Assembly (NCBI GenBank): GCA_030433335.1
Contig: JAUILL010000001.1
Location: forward strand, 1-64,000
DNA length: 64,000 nucleotides
Direction of reading: 5' to 3'
DNA from: Alphaproteobacteria bacterium
GTDB taxonomy: Bacteria; Pseudomonadota; Alphaproteobacteria; Rhodobacterales; Rhodobacteraceae
The translations under genes and the position numbers were made by a program. Below, one piece after another: positions 59,135 through 64,000 of the stretch. Under the pieces are notes generated by a model. That model searched no databases. It was not told the origin of the DNA and saw nothing but the letters and a program-made list of their open reading frames with translations. How positions within the stretch are numbered: the stretch's first letter is position 1; every line of letters begins with the position of its first letter.

Positions 59135-62100
59135 GACAGGGCCTCCAGCTCGGCGATGATCGAGTTGCGGCGCGTGACCCAAAGGCCCGCGTCCATCAGC
59201 GCGCGGAAACGGTCCTTGAGCGCCTGAAGGGCTTGGGGGTTGGCGTCCGCCATGAACTCTGTCAGGTCGGCGCGGCCCAAGGTGGCCTCGAAATACTGGT
59301 CGAACAGGTGCGGGCCGACGACCCCTGCCAGATGAGCAAAGGCGGCCATGTGGTCGAGCGTTGCGGCGATTTCGGCCGCGCCGCGGAAGCCGTGGTTCAT
59401 CATGCCGTTGGCCCAGTCAGGGTTGGCGGCGCGGGCGCGGACGGTGCGGGCGATTTCCTCGTTCAGGCTGCGTGCGCGGGGGCGGTCCGGTTGGGTCGCG
59501 TCCATGTGGTAGAGCGCGGGGGCCTGTTGCCCAAGGCGTTTCATAGCGGCGGCGAAACCGGCCTCGTGGGCGGCATAGTCGCTGGCCATCAGCACGTCGG
59601 TTTCGGGCAAGTCCTGTAGGTGGACAAAGCTGTCGGCGGTTTGCAGGCGGGTTTCGAGGGCTTTGCGGGCCTCGTGAACCTCGCCCTTGGCGTCGATGGC
59701 GTGGGAACTGGCGGCGAGCCATGCTTCGCCAGCGGCGGCGCGGGCTTCGTCGCTGTAGTCGTCTAGTGCTGCGCCCATGTTCAGGCCGTATTGGCCCGGT
59801 TTGGGGCCAAAGACGCGGGGGGTGCGGGCGGCGTAGGGGTTGTCCTCGGTGGCCTCTTCGCGTTCGGCCAGCTTGTCGGCGGCGCCTTCGAACATCTGTG
59901 CCAGGCCGGGGAAGACGTCGCGGAACAGGCCAGACACGCGCAGGGTCACGTCGATGCGGGGGCGGTTGAGCAGCGCGAGCGGGATGATTTCGAACCCGCT
60001 GACGCGTTCGGACCCGTCATCCCATTTCGGGGCAAGGCCAGCAAGGTGTAGGGCCATGGCGAATTCCTCGCCTGCGGTGCGCATGGTGGCGCTGCCCCAA
60101 AGGTCGATCACGAGGCCGCACGGCCAGTCGCCGTGGTCCTGAAGGTGGCGGCGCAAGAGTTCCTCGGCCAGCTTGACGCCTTGGGCGTGGGCGGCGCGGG
60201 AGGGGACCGAGCGGGGATCGGTTGTGAACAGGTTCCGGCCTGTGGGCAGCACGTCCGAGCGGCCTCGGTACGGGGAGCCGGAGGGGCCAGCGGGGACGAA
60301 GCGGCCGTTCAGGGCGGCGTGAAGGCCGGCGTTTTCCTGCGCGCCATAATCCCCTGCGCCAAAGATGTGCAGGCCCTCGCCGTATTGGCTTTCCTTGATG
60401 TCGCAGACAAAGCGGTCGATGCGGGTGATGGCTTCGGCAGCGGAGGCGTCCGATGGGATGCCAAGGTCGGCTTCGACGCCGGTGCCTTGGGCTTCGGCGC
60501 GGATGTCGGCGATCAGGCGGTCGCGGCGGGCGGGGTCAAGGCCGTCTGCGGTCGAGTATTCGTCCAGCAGATGTTCGAGGCGGCCCATGCCAGCGGGCAG
60601 CTTGGTCTGCGCCATGGGGGGCGGCAGGTGGCCGATGGTGATGGCGGCGATGCGGCGCTTGGCTTGGGCGGCTTCGCCCGGATCGTTGACGATGAACGGG
60701 TAGATGACGGGCAGGTCGCGGATCAGCGCCTCAGGCCAGCAGTCATCCGACAGGGCGACGGATTTGCCCGGCAGCCATTCCAGCGTGCCGTGGGCGCCGA
60801 TGTGCACCAGCGCGTCGGCTTGGGCGCAGAGCCAGAGGTAGAAGGCGACGTAACTATGGCGCGGGGTGCGCGACAGGTCGTGGTAGTCGTCGTCGCGGGT
60901 CTGCACATCGCCGCGTTCGGGCTGGAGGGCGACCAGCGCGTTGGCAGCATCGATGGCGGGGAAATGGAAGGCGCCATCTTTGAAAAGTGGATCGGTGTCG
61001 GGCGTGCCCCAAGCGGCGTGTAGGTCAGCGCGGAGGGTCTCGGGCAGGGTTTCCAGCGCCTGTTCGTAGGCGGCGAGCGGATAGGTCAGAGTTTCGGCGG
61101 TCAGGCGCTGGCCGAGGTCCGACTGGGGGCGCACGGTGTGGCCGCTGGCGTTCAGGTCCGTCAGGATTTGCTCGGCGCTGGCAAGGGCGTCCATGCCGAC
61201 CGCGTGGGCGATCTGGTAGGTCTTGCCGGGGTATGTGGACAGCACGAGCGCGATCCGTTTGTCCGCGGCGGGCAGGGTGGACAGGCGGTGCCATTTCTGC
61301 ACGCGGTCCGCCAGAGCGTCGATGCGGGCAGGGTCCGCACGGTGAGCAAAGCGGGAATATTCGAGGTCTGGGTCCTTCTTGCCCGGCTGTTTGAAGCTGG
61401 CGACACCGGCAAAGATGCGGCCGTCGACTTCGGGCAGGACCACGTGCATGGCAAGGTCGGCGGGCGACAGACCGCGGTCGGCGTCAGCCCAATCCTTCTT
61501 GCGGGCGGTCGAGAGGGCGATCTGGAACACAGGGCAGCCAGCGGCATCGAGGGGCGAGGGCTCGCCATTGCGCCCTTGGGCGGAGAAGGCGGTCGCGTTG
61601 ACGATGGTGGCAGGTTTCAGGGTGCTTATCTGGGTGCGTAGCCAGTCGGCGGCGGCGGGCGCCTTGAGGCTGCTGGCAAAGGCGCCGATGGCTTGGAACC
61701 CGCGCTGTTCCAGCGCCGCGATCATGGCGTCGATGGGAGAGGTGTCGGCGGAGGTCAGGTAGGATCGGTAGAAGGTCACCAGCGCCAGCGGGCGGTCGTC
61801 GCGCTGCGGATCGGTGACGACGCCTGTGTCGGGCAGATAGAACCCAGCGTCCGGCACGGTTTTCGCGCCCATGACAGGGGCGGCATAAAGGCCAGCGGCC
61901 AGCGCCAGTTGGGCCAGCGCGGCTTGGGCGGCCACGGCCCCGCCAGCGTCGCACAGGTGCTGGAGACGGCGCAGGGTGGACACAGGCAGGGTGCTGAGTT
62001 GATCCAGACGGTCATCCTGCCGCCCGTCGGCGGGCAGCACGGCCAAGGCGATGCCCTTGCGCCGCGCCAAGTCTTGCAGGGTCGCCAGACCGTAGGACCA

Positions 62101-62376
62101 ATAGCTTTCGCCGCCAATCAGACGGACGAGGATGCCCTTGGCCCCTTCGAGCGTTTGTTCGGCGTAAACGTCCACGGACAGGGGATGTTTCAGCGCCACA
62201 AGGTTCGCCAGACGCACGGTCGGCAAAGACCCTTTGGCCCGATGGTAGCCCGCCGCGAAAGCGCCAAGGTCCGAGTCCGAAAACGACAGCACAATCAGCT
62301 CTGCGGGCGTTTGCCCCAGATCCATCGGCGTATCGCTCTGGTCGAGCCCGTGGCTTTCGCGGAAGACAACGTGCAT
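59131..62376 (-). CDS. cobN: Cobaltochelatase, large subunit
   Basis: A 1081-residue cobaltochelatase/magnesium-chelatase H-type subunit. Visible segments include [44 protein letters not shown] (with the metal-site histidine and glutamate), [16 protein letters not shown] and [12 protein letters not shown]. It is shorter than Pseudomonas denitrificans CobN (about 1275). It inserts cobalt into hydrogenobyrinate a,c-diamide with CobS and CobT, which are not in the window. Starts 3 bp after cobW. Confidence 0.95.
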   Translation of the reverse strand: MHVVFRESHGLDQSDTPMDLGQTPAELIVLSFSDSDLGAFAAGYHRAKGSLPTVRLANLVALKHPLSVDVYAEQTLEGAKGILVRLIGGESYWSYGLATLQDLARRKGIALAVLPADGRQDDRLDQLSTLPVSTLRRLQHLCDAGGAVAAQAALAQLALAAGLYAAPVMGAKTVPDAGFYLPDTGVVTDPQRDDRPLALVTFYRSYLTSADTSPIDAMIAALEQRGFQAIGAFASSLKAPAAADWLRTQISTLKPATIVNATAFSAQGRNGEPSPLDAAGCPVFQIALSTARKKDWADADRGLSPADLAMHVVLPEVDGRIFAGVASFKQPGKKDPDLEYSRFAHRADPARIDALADRVQKWHRLSTLPAADKRIALVLSTYPGKTYQIAHAVGMDALASAEQILTDLNASGHTVRPQSDLGQRLTAETLTYPLAAYEQALETLPETLRADLHAAWGTPDTDPLFKDGAFHFPAIDAANALVALQPERGDVQTRDDDYHDLSRTPRHSYVAFYLWLCAQADALVHIGAHGTLEWLPGKSVALSDDCWPEALIRDLPVIYPFIVNDPGEAAQAKRRIAAITIGHLPPPMAQTKLPAGMGRLEHLLDEYSTADGLDPARRDRLIADIRAEAQGTGVEADLGIPSDASAAEAITRIDRFVCDIKESQYGEGLHIFGAGDYGAQENAGLHAALNGRFVPAGPSGSPYRGRSDVLPTGRNLFTTDPRSVPSRAAHAQGVKLAEELLRRHLQDHGDWPCGLVIDLWGSATMRTAGEEFAMALHLAGLAPKWDDGSERVSGFEIIPLALLNRPRIDVTLRVSGLFRDVFPGLAQMFEGAADKLAEREEATEDNPYAARTPRVFGPKPGQYGLNMGAALDDYSDEARAAAGEAWLAASSHAIDAKGEVHEARKALETRLQTADSFVHLQDLPETDVLMASDYAAHEAGFAAAMKRLGQQAPALYHMDATQPDRPRARSLNEEIARTVRARAANPDWANGMMNHGFRGAAEIAATLDHMAAFAHLAGVVGPHLFDQYFEATLGRADLTEFMADANPQALQALKDRFRALMDAGLWVTRRNSIIAELEALS

Positions 62377-62379
62377 GGG

Positions 62380-63414
62380 TTACGCGCCCAATGCCGCTTT
62401 GATCGCGGTCTCGTCGATGTGGTCGTGTTCAGCGATCACCACCAAGAGGGACTTGCGCGGACGGTCGCCCCAAGGCTGGTCGTATTGCGCACGGATCCGC
62501 TCGCCCACGGCCTGCACGAGGTAGCGCATGGGTTTGCCTTTGACCGCGACGTAGCCTTTGACACGCAAGATATTCTGTTCCCGAGCCATGTTCACAATGG
62601 CATCTTGCAACGCTTGGGGGTCTTCGACTTCGCCAAGATCGACCACGACGCTGTCGAAATCGTCATGTTCGTGGTCATCATGGCCATCGTGGTGCGAGGG
62701 ACGGTTCTCCAGATCATTCTCCGCCGCTGCCTCGAGGCCGAGGATCACGCGGGGATCGACCGCGCCATCGGTGATCGCGATGATCGGCAGTTTGCGGGGG
62801 GCTTCGGCCTCGACGACCTCTTTGGCCTTGGCGATGCCCTCTTCACCGGCCAGATCGGCCTTGGACAGCAGCACGATGTCGGCGCAGCTGATCTGGTCCT
62901 CGAAAACCTCGGACAGGGGCGTTTCGTGGTCAAGGCTCTCGTCCGCCTCGCGCTGGGCCTGAACGGCGTCCAGATCGGGGGCGAACTGGCCACTCGCCAC
63001 GGCTTCGGCATCGGCGACGGCAATCACGCCATCCACGGTGATGCGCGACTTGATCGCGGGCCAGTCGAACGCCTTGAGCAAGGGCTTGGGCAGGGCCAGC
63101 CCCGAGGTCTCAATGATGATGTGCTCGGGCGACTCGGGCAGGGCCATCAGCTGCTCGATGGTCGGGATGAAATCATCGGCCACGGTGCAGCAGATGCAGC
63201 CGTTTGCCAGCTCCATGATGTTGCTTTCAGGGCAGTTTTCATCGGCGCAGGATTTCAGGATGTCACCATCCACACCAGCGGTGCCGAATTCGTTGACCAG
63301 CACGGCCAGACGCTTGCCCTGAGGGTTCTGCATCAGGTGACGGATCAGCGTGGTCTTGCCGGAACCGAGAAAGCCGGTGATCACGGTCACGGGGATTTTG
63401 GACAGGTTAGACAT
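62380..63414 (-). CDS. cobW: CobW-family metal-chaperone GTPase
   Basis: A 344-residue G3E GTPase: P-loop TGFLGSGKTT at 12-21, the metal-binding GCICC, LSKADLA for guanine recognition, a histidine-rich insert (HHDGHDDHEHDD) near residue 250, and a C-terminal CobW_C domain. The position between a DUF1636 gene and cobN is the classical one for true CobW, thought to deliver cobalt to the chelatase. The ATG at 63414 is chosen; the frame upstream overlaps DUF1636 and is not coding. Confidence 0.95.
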   Translation of the reverse strand: MSNLSKIPVTVITGFLGSGKTTLIRHLMQNPQGKRLAVLVNEFGTAGVDGDILKSCADENCPESNIMELANGCICCTVADDFIPTIEQLMALPESPEHIIIETSGLALPKPLLKAFDWPAIKSRITVDGVIAVADAEAVASGQFAPDLDAVQAQREADESLDHETPLSEVFEDQISCADIVLLSKADLAGEEGIAKAKEVVEAEAPRKLPIIAITDGAVDPRVILGLEAAAENDLENRPSHHDGHDDHEHDDFDSVVVDLGEVEDPQALQDAIVNMAREQNILRVKGYVAVKGKPMRYLVQAVGERIRAQYDQPWGDRPRKSLLVVIAEHDHIDETAIKAALGA

Positions 63415-63416
63415 GG

Positions 63417-63785
63417 TTACTCCTGCGGGGGTATGCGGGCGATGGATTGTTTGCGAAAGGCCTGAGGACGCTCGCGCCACGGGACGATCCCGTCGGTGGT
63501 TTGGGCATAGGCCCGCACGCCGGTCAGGATTTCCTCTACCTGCGTGTCGGGGTCCATGTCGCCGTAGACATAGGTCCAACGGGCAGGACCACCGGTCAGA
63601 GCGATCGAGCAACCGCGCGAACAGGCGGACAGGCATTCGGCAGGTTTCAGGCGGACGTTCTCGGGCAGGTCTGACTGGGTCAGGGTTTCATACAGGCGCG
63701 CACCGGGGCGCGGCTCGTCCGCGACAGGCTCTCCGCCCGCGATGCGGCGGCAGGTGGTGCAGACGGTCAAGGTGACCTCGGCCAT
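63417..63785 (-). CDS. DUF1636 metal-binding protein
   Basis: A 122-residue DUF1636 protein with CTTCRR near the N-terminus and CLSACSRGCSIAL in the middle, a thioredoxin-like [2Fe-2S] ferredoxin pattern. It is the first gene after the B12 riboswitch, with GGGAGG before the ATG at 63785, and 2 bp before cobW. Its job in cobalamin synthesis is not established; electron supply to CobG or cobalt handling with CobW is plausible. Confidence 0.88.
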   Translation of the reverse strand: MAEVTLTVCTTCRRIAGGEPVADEPRPGARLYETLTQSDLPENVRLKPAECLSACSRGCSIALTGGPARWTYVYGDMDPDTQVEEILTGVRAYAQTTDGIVPWRERPQAFRKQSIARIPPQE

Positions 63786-63859
63786 GGGTGCCTCCCTAAA
63801 CTGGCTGGGACAACGGGGGATCACTGGCCATCGGGCACGGGGAAACGCGCCTGTCAAAG

Positions 63860-64000
63860 CCGGCCGCGACACACCCCGGTCGCCCGTACATTTCATCGTG
63901 CTGGCAGGTCTCCCGGCTTGCGGAGCCCGAGGGGATCCTCGGCTGGCCCGATCCTTCCCGGCAAATGGATGCCAGTGGCAACGGGGCCTCTCCGGTCACG
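63860..64000 (-). promoter_or_regulatory. Cobalamin (B12) riboswitch, 5' part beyond the window
   Basis: Read on the minus strand, the leader of the cob operon contains in order the conserved cobalamin-aptamer pieces: TGACCGGAGAG, the B12 box core GCCACTGG, CCGGGAAGG, and GCCGGGAGACCTGCC, then CGACCGGGGTGTGTCG closing the 3' side. The remaining upstream helices (including the first half of P1) lie past base 64000. It should shut off the DUF1636-cobWNGHIJ transcript when adenosylcobalamin is abundant. The 3' boundary is approximate. Confidence 0.93.

Noticed and set aside
61693..63465. 590-codon plus-strand frame opposite cobN and cobW
   Set aside because: Antisense of two certain cobalamin genes with no recognisable motif.
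1..64000. tRNA, rRNA, CRISPR array, prophage or replication origin
   Set aside because: No cloverleaf, rRNA segment, regularly spaced repeat, phage gene or origin-like iteron cluster was noticed on reading.

Overview
The window looks like a chromosomal (or large replicon) segment of a marine alphaproteobacterium of the Rhodobacteraceae, Roseobacter group. The reasons are the high GC content, densely packed operons with ATGA/TGATG start-stop overlaps, three-gene TRAP uptake systems, Lrp-free alanine dehydrogenase, an aerobic (cobG/cobF type) cobalamin operon under a B12 riboswitch, and gene families and gene orders typical of that group. No rRNA, tRNA or CRISPR array was seen. This placement comes from reading the proteins, not from a search.

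Layout. (1) 1-56 holds the first residues of a transposase running off the left edge. (2) 136-3095: ModE-like regulator and the molybdate ABC transporter modABC. (3) 3105-6157: a voltage-gated-type potassium channel with a C-terminal zinc ribbon, alanine dehydrogenase (ald), and a divergent PobR-like AraC regulator. (4) 6494-17556: one ten-gene operon that appears to take up and degrade hydroxycinnamates (ferulate/p-coumarate type): SDR dehydrogenase, enoyl-CoA hydratase, TRAP transporter, MarR regulator, feruloyl-CoA-synthase-like ligase, CouO-like amidohydrolase, secreted tannase/feruloyl esterase, acyl-CoA dehydrogenase. It is closed by a strong terminator. (5) 17613-20190: a LacI regulator translationally coupled to a soluble HWE histidine kinase and a stand-alone receiver. 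(6) 20327-23902: ltnD-otnK-otnC-otnI for L-threonate/D-erythronate type four-carbon acids.

(7) 23.9-49.9 kb is a sugar-acid catabolism region: aminotransferase/hydroxyacid dehydrogenase/HpaI aldolase, an exported intradiol-dioxygenase-like protein, D-erythronate dehydrogenase (denD), 2-keto-3-deoxy-xylonate dehydratase (xylX), a GlcD-type oxidase, a DHDPS-family lyase, L-idonate genes (idnD, idnO), a GarR/GlxR-like reductase, RraA-like aldolase, azlCD, xylonate dehydratase (xylD), several SDRs, a Gfo/Idh/MocA oxidoreductase, an altronate/galactarate-dehydratase (UxaA) protein, a second TRAP system, a GntR/FCD regulator and an FAH-family hydrolase. Six copies of a TGGTATACCA palindrome sit only at promoter positions in this region, next to the GntR gene and four other transcription units. 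This strongly suggests one regulon fed by one TRAP importer.

(8) 50048-64000 is the cobalamin operon on the minus strand: B12 riboswitch (cut by the right edge), DUF1636 protein, cobW, cobN, cobG, cobH, cobI, cobJ, then cobL, cobE, cobM, cobB, cobA, cobF, with cobK on the opposite strand between cobJ and cobL. It encodes the whole corrin-ring part of the aerobic pathway from uroporphyrinogen III to hydrogenobyrinate a,c-diamide and the large cobaltochelatase subunit; cobST and the late genes are not here.
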